Shown: in pieces, positions 42,648 through 51,992 of the stretch
Layout of the letters: the number at the start of each line of letters is the position of its first letter
How positions within the stretch are numbered: position 1 is the stretch's first letter
NCBI RefSeq assembly: GCF_031456295.1
Contig: NZ_JAVDUJ010000001.1
Location: 1,798,001 to 1,862,000, forward strand
Reading direction: 5' to 3'
Length of the DNA: 64,000 nt
Source: Arcanobacterium_A hippocoleae
GTDB taxonomy: Bacteria; Actinomycetota; Actinomycetes; Actinomycetales; Actinomycetaceae
The notes under the pieces: generated by a model
The model's database searches: none
What the model was told of the DNA's origin: nothing
Seen by the model: the letters and a program-made list of their open reading frames with translations, nothing else
Made by a program: the position numbers and the translations under genes

Positions 42648-45020
42648 TTAGATCCGATGTGGTTCAATCTTCCATACGTCTTTCGCATAATCGCGAATCG
42701 TACGGTCAGAGGAGAAACGCCCGGATTCAATAATGTTGATCCAGCATTTCTTTGCCCACGCCAGACGATCAGCATTGAAATCTTGCGCCATTTGATCGCG
42801 TGTGTGACGGTAATCAGCAAAATCTCCAAGCACATAGTACACGTCTGCTGGTTCCCAACCGTTATTTTCAAATAACGAATTGAGTAAATCATGGAACAGA
42901 CCTTTGCCGTCATCATTTAACGTGCCATTCCCGATTGTTTCGATCACGCGACGCAAACCAGGAGTATTTTCCACGGTAGCGTGTGGCGAATAGTGCTTCC
43001 GCAGATCGGGTAGTTCTTCAACTTCCGCGCCGAAGATGTATGCATTCTCAGCGCCGACGGCAGCAACGATTTCCACGTTTGCACCGTCCATCGTGCCAAG
43101 CGTGAGCGCACCATTCATCATGAACTTCATATTTGAAGTGCCCGATGCTTCCTTGCCGGCAAGTGAAATCTGCTCGGAAACATCTGCTGCCGGAATAATA
43201 TGCTCAGCTGGGGAAACATTGTAGTTCTCGACAAATACGACCTTGATCGTCTGGGAAACTACTGGGTCGTTATTCACCAGTACCGCAATTTCATTGATCA
43301 GCTTGATAATTGCTTTTGCACGCACATAGCCAGGCGCTGCTTTCGCACCGAAGATAAAGACGCGCTTTGGGAACTCGCTCTCTGGCTGATCCTTGATCCT
43401 AAAGTATAGGTCGAGAATATACAGAGCGTTCATGAATTGCCGCTTATATTCATGCAGGCGCTTGATTTGCACATCAAAAATTGCGTCAGGATCAATTTCA
43501 ATGCCTTGCCGCGCCTTGATCCATTTCGCGAAAGCTACCTTGTTTTCATGCTTAATATCGTTCAGACGGGTGAGGACGCTTGGATCATTCGCAAATGGCG
43601 CAAGCTTTTGGAGCTCATCGAGGTTCCGTACCCATTCGTCAGAGCCAGCCAGCTCAGTGAGGAGCTCAGCGAGTTTCGGATTGCATTGCTTGAGCCAGCG
43701 GCGAGGGGTGACGCCGTTCGTCTTGTTATTGAACTTCTCAGGCCAAATATCATGCCAGTCGTGGAGGGTATCGGCTTTGATGATCTCAGTATGGAGTGCG
43801 GCTACACCGTTGATCGAAAATGCTGCGTAGCAGGCAATCCACGCCATCCGCACCTGATTCCCATTGATTGGCGCCATATAATCGATCTTGCCAGGATGGA
43901 ATCCTGCAGCTGCAAGTTCTGCTCTAAAACGGCGATCAATTTCGCGGATAATTTCCATAATGCGCGGGAAGAGCCGTTCAAAAATTGTGGTTTCCCATGT
44001 TTCGAGTGCTTCTGCGAGCACGGTATGGTTCGTGTAGGCGAAGGTTTGGGTGACGATTTCCCATGCTTCTTCCCAAGTCAAACCATGTTCGTCAAGGAGG
44101 ATTCGCATCAATTCTGGGATCGCGAGTACCGGGTGGGTGTCATTGAGTTGAATTGAGTTAAATTCGCCAAAGCGCTGCACATCCCCGCGCTGGGCGATCT
44201 CATTTGCAACGATTGCTTGCAGTGATGCGGAGCAGAAGAAGTACTGCTGGCGCACACGCAACACTTTACCTTCAAAAGTAGAATCGTTCGGATAAAGCAC
44301 GCGGCAGATATCGTTGACGCGCTCGCGTTCGACGATTGCGTCAGTAAAACGCTGCGAGTTAAAGGCGTTGTAATCGAAGTCTTCCATTGGTTCAGACTTC
44401 CATAGGCGCAAGGTGTTTACATTGTTTGTGCCATAGCCGGTAATGGGCATATCGTAAGGAATTGCACGTACCGTCAGATCGGCGTAATGCACGAGTTTCT
44501 GCTCTTCTTCACGGCGAATTACGAAGGGGTATCCTTCTTCCATCCATGCATCGGGCTTTTCTTTTTGGTAGCCGTTTTCAAAGTATTGTTTGAATAGACC
44601 GTATCGATAGAGGATCCCATATCCGCGCACTGGCAAATCAAGGGTGGCGCATGAATCCAAGAAACATGCTGCAAGACGTCCTAAACCGCCGTTGCCAAGT
44701 GCAGCATCATTTTCAGCTTCTAGTACATCGGCGAGCTCAAGACCGTATTCTTTGAAAGCTCCGGTGGCTTCTTCGAGCAGCCCGAGGTTGGAAAGATTAT
44801 TATGGAGTGCTCGACCCATCAAAAATTCAGCAGAGAAGTAGTGCTGCATTCTTGTTGCGTTGTAGGTCTCTTCCGTCTTTTCCCAATTATCGGCGAGCTT
44901 GGCTACCACTGTATTTGCGGTAGCTGCCCAGTATTCGAGTGGGCTTGCAGATTTTGGATTGCGTCCAGATACGGTACGCACCTGATGTCCAACTGCACGA
45001 GTGATATTCGCGTCGCTCAT
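42648..45020 (-). CDS. glgP: Glycogen/maltodextrin phosphorylase
   Basis: 790 aa GT35 enzyme. The pyridoxal-phosphate site EASGTSNMKFMMNGALTLGT is intact, and AALGNGGLGRLAACFLDS and the N-terminal YFSAEFLMGRAL are classic phosphorylase blocks. It releases glucose-1-phosphate from alpha-1,4-glucans. ATG 45020 has AGGGAGA before it. It is on the same strand upstream of glgE but isolated by a strong terminator, so it is probably its own transcription unit. Confidence 0.97.
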   Translation of the reverse strand: MSDANITRAVGHQVRTVSGRNPKSASPLEYWAATANTVVAKLADNWEKTEETYNATRMQHYFSAEFLMGRALHNNLSNLGLLEEATGAFKEYGLELADVLEAENDAALGNGGLGRLAACFLDSCATLDLPVRGYGILYRYGLFKQYFENGYQKEKPDAWMEEGYPFVIRREEEQKLVHYADLTVRAIPYDMPITGYGTNNVNTLRLWKSEPMEDFDYNAFNSQRFTDAIVERERVNDICRVLYPNDSTFEGKVLRVRQQYFFCSASLQAIVANEIAQRGDVQRFGEFNSIQLNDTHPVLAIPELMRILLDEHGLTWEEAWEIVTQTFAYTNHTVLAEALETWETTIFERLFPRIMEIIREIDRRFRAELAAAGFHPGKIDYMAPINGNQVRMAWIACYAAFSINGVAALHTEIIKADTLHDWHDIWPEKFNNKTNGVTPRRWLKQCNPKLAELLTELAGSDEWVRNLDELQKLAPFANDPSVLTRLNDIKHENKVAFAKWIKARQGIEIDPDAIFDVQIKRLHEYKRQFMNALYILDLYFRIKDQPESEFPKRVFIFGAKAAPGYVRAKAIIKLINEIAVLVNNDPVVSQTIKVVFVENYNVSPAEHIIPAADVSEQISLAGKEASGTSNMKFMMNGALTLGTMDGANVEIVAAVGAENAYIFGAEVEELPDLRKHYSPHATVENTPGLRRVIETIGNGTLNDDGKGLFHDLLNSLFENNGWEPADVYYVLGDFADYRHTRDQMAQDFNADRLAWAKKCWINIIESGRFSSDRTIRDYAKDVWKIEPHRI

Positions 45021-45077
45021 GAATCTCCCTAAAAATAACTGTTTGAAAGTGCGAAGAAAAACCTCGCATTCACACTA

Positions 45078-45105
45078 AGTCTATCGACAAAGGAGCGCGT
45101 GCCAA
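45078..45105 (-). promoter_or_regulatory. Candidate glgP promoter
   Basis: On the minus strand TTGGCA (complement of 45100-45105) and TAGACT (complement of 45078-45083) are 16 bases apart, ending about 57 bases before the glgP start. Match to sigma-70-type boxes is fair. Confidence 0.4.
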
Positions 45106-45213
45106 AGTTTCGGTGTTGCAATCTGGTAATCGCGTGCTGCGGGAAATCTGGATTTTTCAACATTTTCGGAATAAGGAAAGGTGAAAATCTTTGCAAAATT
45201 TTGCAGATAATTT

Positions 45214-46593
45214 TTACAGCCGTCCTTGTGCTTTCAGTTCAATATAGGCATCAGCCACACGTACCGGCAGATCTGCTGGACTCGCAGTGAGTACTTCAGC
45301 TCCGAGAAGTGTGAGTTGCTGATTGATTGCATTGCGTTCAAGAGCAGTGCGGGCGCGTGCAGCTGCACGATAAAGTACAGCATCTTTGCGATAAGAGAAA
45401 TCGTGGGCTGCTGAAGGGGGCGTCTTGCGATGATCCAAGGGGTGTTGAAGATGCTGGGAAAGCGGTGTTTGTGCGATATCTGGCTGATCAAAATCAACCA
45501 AGTCGGGATTTTTTGCTGCTGCGATAATGACGCGATGCTTCCGTGCTAAATGCGGGATTGTGTGCAAAAGTCCGTCAGAAATACTCGTAATCCCGGTATC
45601 GGTCAAAATCACTACAAGTGCAGCATTATTTGCGTTTTGCCGAATCTCTTCACTTGCCAGCTGCCAGTCAGTGACAGTGAGCGAAGGTGAAACATCTGCA
45701 AGTGCAGTGGCAAGTTTATGAATCGCAAGTCGCTCAGTGTTTGCGCGTACCCGGGCGCGCACTTGCGTATCGAGAGCGTAGACATCTACTGTGTCTCCCG
45801 CCTTTTGCGCAAGTGCAGTGAGTAAAAGGCTAGTTTCAATGTAATCATCAAATGCGGGGAAGTGCCCTACTCGCATTGCACCGGCGCGTCCTGAATCGAG
45901 AATAATCACCACACGCCGATCACGCTCGGGACGCCAAGTTCGTACCAGCGTTTGCGCTAAACGTGCAGAGGAACGCCAATCGATTGCGCGGACATCATCG
46001 CCAGCTACATATTCACGCAATGAATCAAATTCTGTGCCTTGACCGCGGATCAAAAGCAGTGCGCGACCTTCCATTTCGCGCAGCCGCATGATGCGTGAAG
46101 GAAGATGTTTACGTGCGGAGAAAGCAGGTAAAACCTGGATCGAGGCAGTGGACTGAAAAGCGCGTTGCCGACCAGCTAAATGCAATGGGCCGAGAGTACG
46201 AATCACGAGCGCTTGCGCATTTCGAGTGCCGCGTCGAGACGGCAAAAATTCTTCATGAAAATCAGTTTGCATCCCTTTACTGATTGCAAAGGTAAAAGTA
46301 TCTTCTTGGAGCCCGACTGACGGTGGCCAGCAGTCACGGATCTGACCTTGAATTTTTCGATCAGTATTGGCAGATAGTTGCAATTGATGTACGAGCGGTG
46401 AACCGAGTTTGCCGCTTTGCGGACCAGTGCGTGTAATTTGCAGCCGTTTTGGGGAAGGGGCTGCGATCACATCAAGCACACATAGCGCTAAGAGGATCAT
46501 GTGCGCGATCAACATTACTCGCAGCTCAAGCGTGAGTATGCCTGCCAATAGTGCAATCAGAGCGCCAATTAAGACGTTTCGTGAAACAAACAT
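45214..46593 (-). CDS. DUF58-domain membrane protein
   Basis: 459 aa. Two N-terminal membrane helices (VLIGALIALLAGILTLEL, MLIAHMILLALCVLDVI), then a long region with the DUF58 hallmark DDVRAIDWRSSARLAQTLVRTW and a von Willebrand A-like domain starting VVIILDSGRAG. Genes of this type sit beside MoxR ATPases and are thought to help assemble or mature membrane or secreted complexes; the client here is unknown. The start overlaps the moxR stop by one base. Last gene of the five-gene operon. Confidence 0.88.
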   Translation of the reverse strand: MFVSRNVLIGALIALLAGILTLELRVMLIAHMILLALCVLDVIAAPSPKRLQITRTGPQSGKLGSPLVHQLQLSANTDRKIQGQIRDCWPPSVGLQEDTFTFAISKGMQTDFHEEFLPSRRGTRNAQALVIRTLGPLHLAGRQRAFQSTASIQVLPAFSARKHLPSRIMRLREMEGRALLLIRGQGTEFDSLREYVAGDDVRAIDWRSSARLAQTLVRTWRPERDRRVVIILDSGRAGAMRVGHFPAFDDYIETSLLLTALAQKAGDTVDVYALDTQVRARVRANTERLAIHKLATALADVSPSLTVTDWQLASEEIRQNANNAALVVILTDTGITSISDGLLHTIPHLARKHRVIIAAAKNPDLVDFDQPDIAQTPLSQHLQHPLDHRKTPPSAAHDFSYRKDAVLYRAAARARTALERNAINQQLTLLGAEVLTASPADLPVRVADAYIELKAQGRL

Positions 46594-47585
46594 TAGCGCG
46601 GTACCGGTACTGTATCGAGAATGGATTGGATCACATTTGATGGCTGTAAACCGTCAAGTTCAGCTTCGGGTGCAAGTTTGATCCGATGCGTGAGCGTAGC
46701 TGGTGCGAGTGCCTTTACATCGTCAGGAGTAACATAATCTCGCCCATTTAACCAGGCCCATGCTCTCACCACGTGCAGCAGGGCAACGGCACCGCGTGGT
46801 GAAACCCCAAGCAGCGTGACCGGAGAGGTACGGGTGGCAGCTATGATTTGCACAATATATTCCAAAATTCCGTCATTGATTTGTACCTGCTGCACCTCTT
46901 TGCGTGCCGCTAAAATATCGGCGGAATCAGCTACACGATCAATTCCGGCAGTTTGCAAATTGGTGGGATCAAAATTCTGGGCATGCCGCTGCAAAATTTC
47001 TAATTCCGTGGCGGTGGTCGGCAAATCGAGAGTTACCTTCAGTAAGAAGCGGTCAAGTTGTGCTTCTGGAAGCGTATATGTGCCTTCGTACTCAATTGGA
47101 TTTTGCGTGGCGATCACAATGAAAGGGTTGGGTAGTGGGCGCGGCTGACCATCAACTGTCACTTGTTTTTCGGCCATTGCTTCAAGTAAAGCTGACTGGG
47201 TTTTGGGTGGGGTACGATTTACCTCGTCAGCCAATAAAATATTGGTAAATACCGGGCCGGGGCGGAAAGTGAACTCGGCTTTGGCTGCATTGTAGATCAG
47301 GGAACCGGTGAGGTCGCCGGGCATCAAATCAGGCGTGAACTGGATCCGCTTTGATGTGAGGTCAACGGCTTGTGCAAGCGCCTTTACAAGTAAGGTTTTC
47401 GCTGTACCTGGAACGCCTTCAAAGAGCACATGACCATTCGTCAATAAACCGATCAAAATTGCGGTAACCGCACTTTCTTGACCGACTACAGCTTTGGCGA
47501 TCTCACTGCGGATTGCGTTAAATTTGGTGAAATTAGGATTGCTGCCAGATTGCCTGGCAGCAGTAAAAGGTACTTCTTCACTCAT
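46593..47585 (-). CDS. MoxR-family AAA+ ATPase
   Basis: 330 aa. Walker A FEGVPGTAKTLLVKAL, Walker B ILLADEVNRTPPKTQSALLEAM, sensor 1 FIVIATQNPIEYEGTYTLPEAQLDRF and the C-terminal lid GVSPRGAVALLHVVRAWA. MoxR ATPases act as chaperones on partner proteins with VWA domains, here probably the DUF58 protein. The start overlaps the upstream DUF4350-like gene by 4 bases and its stop overlaps the DUF58 start, so all are translationally coupled. Confidence 0.95.
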   Translation of the reverse strand: MSEEVPFTAARQSGSNPNFTKFNAIRSEIAKAVVGQESAVTAILIGLLTNGHVLFEGVPGTAKTLLVKALAQAVDLTSKRIQFTPDLMPGDLTGSLIYNAAKAEFTFRPGPVFTNILLADEVNRTPPKTQSALLEAMAEKQVTVDGQPRPLPNPFIVIATQNPIEYEGTYTLPEAQLDRFLLKVTLDLPTTATELEILQRHAQNFDPTNLQTAGIDRVADSADILAARKEVQQVQINDGILEYIVQIIAATRTSPVTLLGVSPRGAVALLHVVRAWAWLNGRDYVTPDDVKALAPATLTHRIKLAPEAELDGLQPSNVIQSILDTVPVPR

Positions 47586-48907
47586 TGCAGCTCCTTTGTT
47601 AATTTTTCTAGCTCTGCTTGCAGCCGAGCTAAGTTAGCTTTGGTGTTTATTTCTTGGGTAAAGAGTAATTGCGCAAGCTCACTGCGTGGAGTATTTGTAC
47701 GCATTGCAAGTGCGTCAAGAATTTGCTCTTGGTCGTGCAATAATTGTGTTTCAGACGGGACGCTTGTTTCTGTTTGCGAAAAATATATTTTTGCGTGCCG
47801 CGTCAAGAAATCATTCCGGAAAATACGTGCCAGATGTGCCCAATCACGGCTACGTGCATAGAGTTGTGCGCGGCCGAGATCGCTTTCTCCGCTCGGCACT
47901 ACTACTGGCATCGGCTCTGGCACAAGCTTGCCAAAGCGGCGTGATTTATATAAAACCAACCAGAGCGCGCAGGCGCAGATCCCGATCCCGAAAATATTGA
48001 TCCATGCAGGAAGTGCGCCAGATTGCAGCACCGCTGGATCTTGGCTGGGATCGCTGGGAGTGTGATAATTTTCGATCCAATAAACATCGGGATATTGCCC
48101 GAGCAGATTCAAAGCGAAAGCAGAATTTCCTGCAAGTGTGAGAAAAGTATTGGCAAAAATAACAGGTGCGGTAAACGCTTGGACATTTTGATATTTCGGA
48201 GAAGTGATTAAAGCAGCATTTAATTTTCCGGTGCTGGAATGAGTAGTGAAGCAAGCATCTGTTTGGGAGATAAAATCTGTAAATACATCTTCGACCGGGC
48301 CGATAGCTTGTGCCTGGGCAGCGGGCGGAAATTCACAATTGGCTGTGAGCGTGTATCCGTTTTTATGTTTTGCAACAAATTTTTTATGTGCCGAGTGCAG
48401 CGGTGAATCCCAATCGGTGCTGTCTTCAGCTGTTGTCTTTACAAAGGTCTGTTTGATTGTTTTGTCTGCCGCAACAGGTACGGTGATTGCCTCGATTCCC
48501 CAATCTGGTAAAAAATATCCAGTATTACTGACGAGCAGGATAATTTTTGCGCCCGAAGAAGTTAATGCTGCAATATCAGATTTCCCAATATTTTCTGGAT
48601 TTACAATCACAACGGTGCTCTGGGCAGTAATTTTTGCGATTTGTGAATGCTCACGCACATCATGAAATTGCAGTGCATTATCTTGTGCGATTGCAGATAA
48701 TGCACCAGCGCCATCTGGCGCGGTGGATGTTGCTGCAAGGAATCGCGAATCTGCTTCTTGCCGAAAAAAGATATTGATTACTACAGCGCATCCAATCACG
48801 AGCGCCAAAACTGTGATCAGGAGGGTGGGAAACTTCTTATCTGCGCTGGAAAAGAGCTGCTTTCCAGGCTGGCGTGAAGAGCTGTGGTGCGGCGATGAGC
48901 TGTTCAT
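47582..48907 (-). CDS. DUF4350-like membrane protein
   Basis: 441 aa. One N-terminal helix (FPTLLITVLALVIGCAVVINIFF), an extracytoplasmic domain of about 260 residues with STAPDGAGALSAIAQDN and VVIVNPENIGKSDIAAL (glutamine-amidotransferase-like fold common to DUF4350), a second helix (INIFGIGICACALWLVLY), then a charged cytoplasmic tail. Usually found with MoxR and DUF58 in actinobacteria. Function unknown. The stop overlaps moxR by 4 bases and the start overlaps the DUF4129-like gene by 4 bases. Confidence 0.78.
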   Translation of the reverse strand: MNSSSPHHSSSRQPGKQLFSSADKKFPTLLITVLALVIGCAVVINIFFRQEADSRFLAATSTAPDGAGALSAIAQDNALQFHDVREHSQIAKITAQSTVVIVNPENIGKSDIAALTSSGAKIILLVSNTGYFLPDWGIEAITVPVAADKTIKQTFVKTTAEDSTDWDSPLHSAHKKFVAKHKNGYTLTANCEFPPAAQAQAIGPVEDVFTDFISQTDACFTTHSSTGKLNAALITSPKYQNVQAFTAPVIFANTFLTLAGNSAFALNLLGQYPDVYWIENYHTPSDPSQDPAVLQSGALPAWINIFGIGICACALWLVLYKSRRFGKLVPEPMPVVVPSGESDLGRAQLYARSRDWAHLARIFRNDFLTRHAKIYFSQTETSVPSETQLLHDQEQILDALAMRTNTPRSELAQLLFTQEINTKANLARLQAELEKLTKELQ

Positions 48908-49755
48908 TTTCCAGCACCGCCAGTTGATTGTGTGAAATCAGTTTTGTGTGCTGATTTTCTGCTTTGCTTTTGTGTAGTTTGTGGTTGTACGTTTTGCACG
49001 AACTGTGCGAGCGCGGCGCTTAGCGCTACTTGTTCTTGACTAGCTTGTGCTGATCCGTAAAAAATATCGTCAAAATATCGTGCAACTGGATCGAAAAGAT
49101 CAGCGTGTCCAGTTTTTTGAACAGCCAGTTTTACTGCCTCCATCGCCGTGAGCCCGGGGCGCAATTCAATCATGCCTAACTCTGCAAGGTGCTTGATTAC
49201 GCCGCGGAATCTCTCGATTATAGCGGTATTGAGATCGCCTTGAATTTCTGCTTCGTTGGCAGCGGTGAAGAGCTCAGCAGCAGAACGGGAATCATCGAGG
49301 AATAAACTTTTGCGCCGTCGTGCATCAGTGGCTTTTACTTTTTTCCGCCGCAGCTGGATTCCGAAGTGAAAACTGAAATAGATGAAGGCAATCACCGCAA
49401 TTGCGATAAAAATCAGGGTCACGATTTCCGAAAGCGAAAGTTCGCCGGTTTTTCCGGTGAGGAGTTTTTCGAGTAAAGACTTTGCCCATTCAAGAATCCG
49501 CTGCCAAATTGAAGGATCACGCTGATATTTGAATTGAGATAATTCGCGAAGCGCTTGTTCACGTGCATCTTCCGGGCTTGGAGTGACCGGTGTGAAATCA
49601 TTTTCCGTCCGGGCTAAAAGCAGCAAACCCAGTGGTACTAAGCTGCGTGCTTTGCGAATACTTAGTACCACGAAATCGGCGCGAGGAAACAGGGGCGGCA
49701 GTGCAGCACTAGTTCGCCTACCTGATCTGCCAATTTTTGGGAATGGATGCATCAT
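48904..49755 (-). CDS. DUF4129-like membrane protein
   Basis: 284 aa from ATG 49755 with AAAGG eight bases before it; the frame is open to 49896 but that would overlap the upstream gene by 95 bases. One helix in the middle (LIFIAIAVIAFIYFSFHFG), followed by the DUF4129 domain (SAAELFTAANEAEIQGDLNTAIIERFRGVIKHLAELG ... GLTAMEAVKLAVQKTG). DUF4129 stands at the end of transglutaminase-like proteins as well as in MoxR operons. Function unknown. Confidence 0.8.
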   Translation of the reverse strand: MMHPFPKIGRSGRRTSAALPPLFPRADFVVLSIRKARSLVPLGLLLLARTENDFTPVTPSPEDAREQALRELSQFKYQRDPSIWQRILEWAKSLLEKLLTGKTGELSLSEIVTLIFIAIAVIAFIYFSFHFGIQLRRKKVKATDARRRKSLFLDDSRSAAELFTAANEAEIQGDLNTAIIERFRGVIKHLAELGMIELRPGLTAMEAVKLAVQKTGHADLFDPVARYFDDIFYGSAQASQEQVALSAALAQFVQNVQPQTTQKQSRKSAHKTDFTQSTGGAGK

Positions 49756-49801
49756 TAGTTTGCCTTTGCAAAAGACGGAAAATTTGCAGTAAAAATCTGT
49801 G

Positions 49802-51031
49802 TTATTGCAATGGGCTTTGGACAGTTGCTTGCGCTGCGGGAGCGGATTGCACTTTCTGGCTTGCTTCGTAAAGCAGCTGCTGATGGAAATTCTCACGCTT
49901 GAATCGCATATTCACATACACCATATTCGTCAGTGTGGTGATTACTGGATAGATGAAGATTTGTGTCACAAGCATACTTAAAATCCCAATCAGCGTACTT
50001 GCAATTAGTGGAACTGTTGAGCTGCTGCTGCCAAATCCAACCACAGCGAAAGTAAGTAATCCGAAGAAAAGTGAGAGTGCAGCGCCAACGATGACCAAGA
50101 AAATAGTTGTAAAGACCATTAACGCAAAAATTTGCCAGAACGAGCCGCGGGTGAGATCCCAAGCGCGCTTGAGGGCTGTGATCGGACCGCAGTTTTCAGC
50201 CACCAGTACTGAGAAGGCGATGAGGAAACGTACGTAAATCGTGATGACCACAAAAGTAAGTGCGAGAAAGAATAAGATCGTGATTAGCACGCCGCCAATG
50301 CCGAGATCGCTGCCCACAGCAAAGTTAGCCATCGACACAAACAAGAGCAGGATTCCTGGAATCACTACTGCGACGAAACTGATCAGCCCTAATATGAACG
50401 TAAGCGCGATTATCCGACCAAGTAAACTCCAGAAGCGTGGGCGGACGATTTTCCAAGTATCGCCTAAGGAAAGCTTGTATCCACGTACGGAGGCAATGAC
50501 GGTGCGGGTAGCTGCAATCGAGATGATTGCGCTCTCGAAAGTAAAAATCAAGATCGCTAAGAATAACGACAGACCCAGGGAACCCAGTATGACCATCGTC
50601 AAATTCAAGCCATTATTATCCGGGGTGAGCAGCATCTGTTGCGGATCATAGAACTGGCTAGCTGAGAATATGGTGGTCTGCCCAAGTGCAAGCTCGACGA
50701 GGAAATTAAGTAATGTAAAACATACCGAAACGATCAACGGGAAAAGAATCAAAGCTTTCGGATTATATTTCAAGAGCCGGATCGTGGCATCGAGCGTATC
50801 GCCGATCCCCAGTGGGCGCATTGGAATCACAGTGCGATAGCCAGCTGTGTAATTTTGCGTATTTAGATCAGCCTGCCCATACTGCCCATATTGTGATTGT
50901 GCAGCTGGATATCCGGCTGGTGGTGTATTCGGTGGTGTCGCGCTATTGATTGGAGTGCCTTCGGAAAGAGCATTGTTCTCGTGGGGTTGATTCATTCCAT
51001 TTTCTTCGGAATTGATTGGTGGGATACTCAA
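49802..51031 (-). CDS. Multi-pass membrane protein of MoxR operon (GDPD membrane-domain-like)
   Basis: 409 aa from TTG 51031 (GGAG eight bases upstream); ATG 50995 is an alternative. A Pro/Gln/Asn-rich cytoplasmic start is followed by RPLGIGDTLDATIRLLKYNPKAL, a conserved block of actinobacterial proteins related to the membrane part of glycerophosphodiester phosphodiesterases, then about six membrane helices. No catalytic GDPD motif is present. First gene of the operon with DUF4129, DUF4350, MoxR and DUF58, divergent from mtrA (274-bp gap). Confidence 0.75.
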   Translation of the reverse strand: MSIPPINSEENGMNQPHENNALSEGTPINSATPPNTPPAGYPAAQSQYGQYGQADLNTQNYTAGYRTVIPMRPLGIGDTLDATIRLLKYNPKALILFPLIVSVCFTLLNFLVELALGQTTIFSASQFYDPQQMLLTPDNNGLNLTMVILGSLGLSLFLAILIFTFESAIISIAATRTVIASVRGYKLSLGDTWKIVRPRFWSLLGRIIALTFILGLISFVAVVIPGILLLFVSMANFAVGSDLGIGGVLITILFFLALTFVVITIYVRFLIAFSVLVAENCGPITALKRAWDLTRGSFWQIFALMVFTTIFLVIVGAALSLFFGLLTFAVVGFGSSSSTVPLIASTLIGILSMLVTQIFIYPVITTLTNMVYVNMRFKRENFHQQLLYEASQKVQSAPAAQATVQSPLQ

Positions 51032-51305
51032 TTTTGCGCTCCAATTCTGTAGCTAAACTGGTTTTGTGGTTGAATCCAGTTTAGCTGAAAACGAAGATCT
51101 AGATTGCCTTGTTTCGTCATCAGAAAAGCTCTTTGGCATTAGTTGAAAGGATCTAACTCCGGGCAAGGTTAATCCGGGGCGAGCGTTGTAGGATAGAGAA
51201 TAAAACATAATCTGGTTTTTGTCTCAGAGTGATTATTCCGCAAAATTTTCGCGGAAGGTGCTTTTGCGCGAAATCAACAGAGCAATAGATAGGTGAGGAT
51301 GGAAA

Positions 51306-51986
51306 ATGAGTCAGCGGATTCTTGTGGTTGATGATGATCCAGGGATTTCCGAGATGGTTGCGATTTTGCTGGAATCGGAAGGTTTTAGTGCGACGGTTTG
51401 TGCCAATGGCGCAAATGCACTGCCGATTTTCCGTGCCGAGCGTCCAGATCTCGTCCTTCTGGATGTGATGCTTCCTGGGCTTGACGGCGTTTCAGTTTGC
51501 CGCGCATTGCGTGAAGAATCTGATGTGCCGATTATCATGATGAGTGCCAAGACGGATTCAACCGATGTGATCAAAGGGCTGGAAGCTGGCGCGGACGATT
51601 ACGTCACAAAGCCATTCGATAACTCCGTGTTGCTTGCCCGGATCAAGACCAGATTCCGGCGTCAAGAGCCAGAATCTGAAATGTTAAAGATTGCCGATTT
51701 GCAAATCGATCTTACTGCGCATGAAGTGCGGCGCGGCGATATGAAACTCCATTTGACGCCGCTCGAATTTGATCTTCTCACTGTGCTTGCGCGAAAGCCA
51801 TTTCAGGTATTCTCCCGCGAAGAGCTGCTAGAAATCGTGTGGGGGTATAAGCATAGTGCGGATACGCGGCTTGTGAATGTGCATATTCAGCGGCTGCGCG
51901 CGAAGGTGGAACGCGATCCGGATAATCCGGAAGTGGTTTTGACGGTGCGCGGTGTAGGCTACCGTGCAGGTGCAGGACGAGAGTGA
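51306..51986 (+). CDS. mtrA: Two-component response regulator MtrA
   Basis: 226 aa, OmpR/PhoB type. The receiver domain starts RILVVDDDPGISEMVAILLESEGF with phosphoacceptor Asp53 (LVLLDVMLPG), and the DNA-binding winged helix has DLQIDLTAHEVRRGD, LTPLEFDLLTVLARKPFQVFSREELLEIVWGY and DTRLVNVHIQRLRAKVE. MtrA regulates wall metabolism, division and osmotic response in actinobacteria. A possible promoter (TTGTAG 51186, TAATCT 51208) precedes it. The gene is followed by mtrB after 6 bp. Confidence 0.96.
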   Translation: MSQRILVVDDDPGISEMVAILLESEGFSATVCANGANALPIFRAERPDLVLLDVMLPGLDGVSVCRALREESDVPIIMMSAKTDSTDVIKGLEAGADDYVTKPFDNSVLLARIKTRFRRQEPESEMLKIADLQIDLTAHEVRRGDMKLHLTPLEFDLLTVLARKPFQVFSREELLEIVWGYKHSADTRLVNVHIQRLRAKVERDPDNPEVVLTVRGVGYRAGAGRE

Positions 51987-51992
51987 GCAGTA

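Noticed and set aside
43437..44156. 239-codon plus-strand ORF inside glgP
   Set aside because: Antisense shadow of glgP; no recognisable domain.
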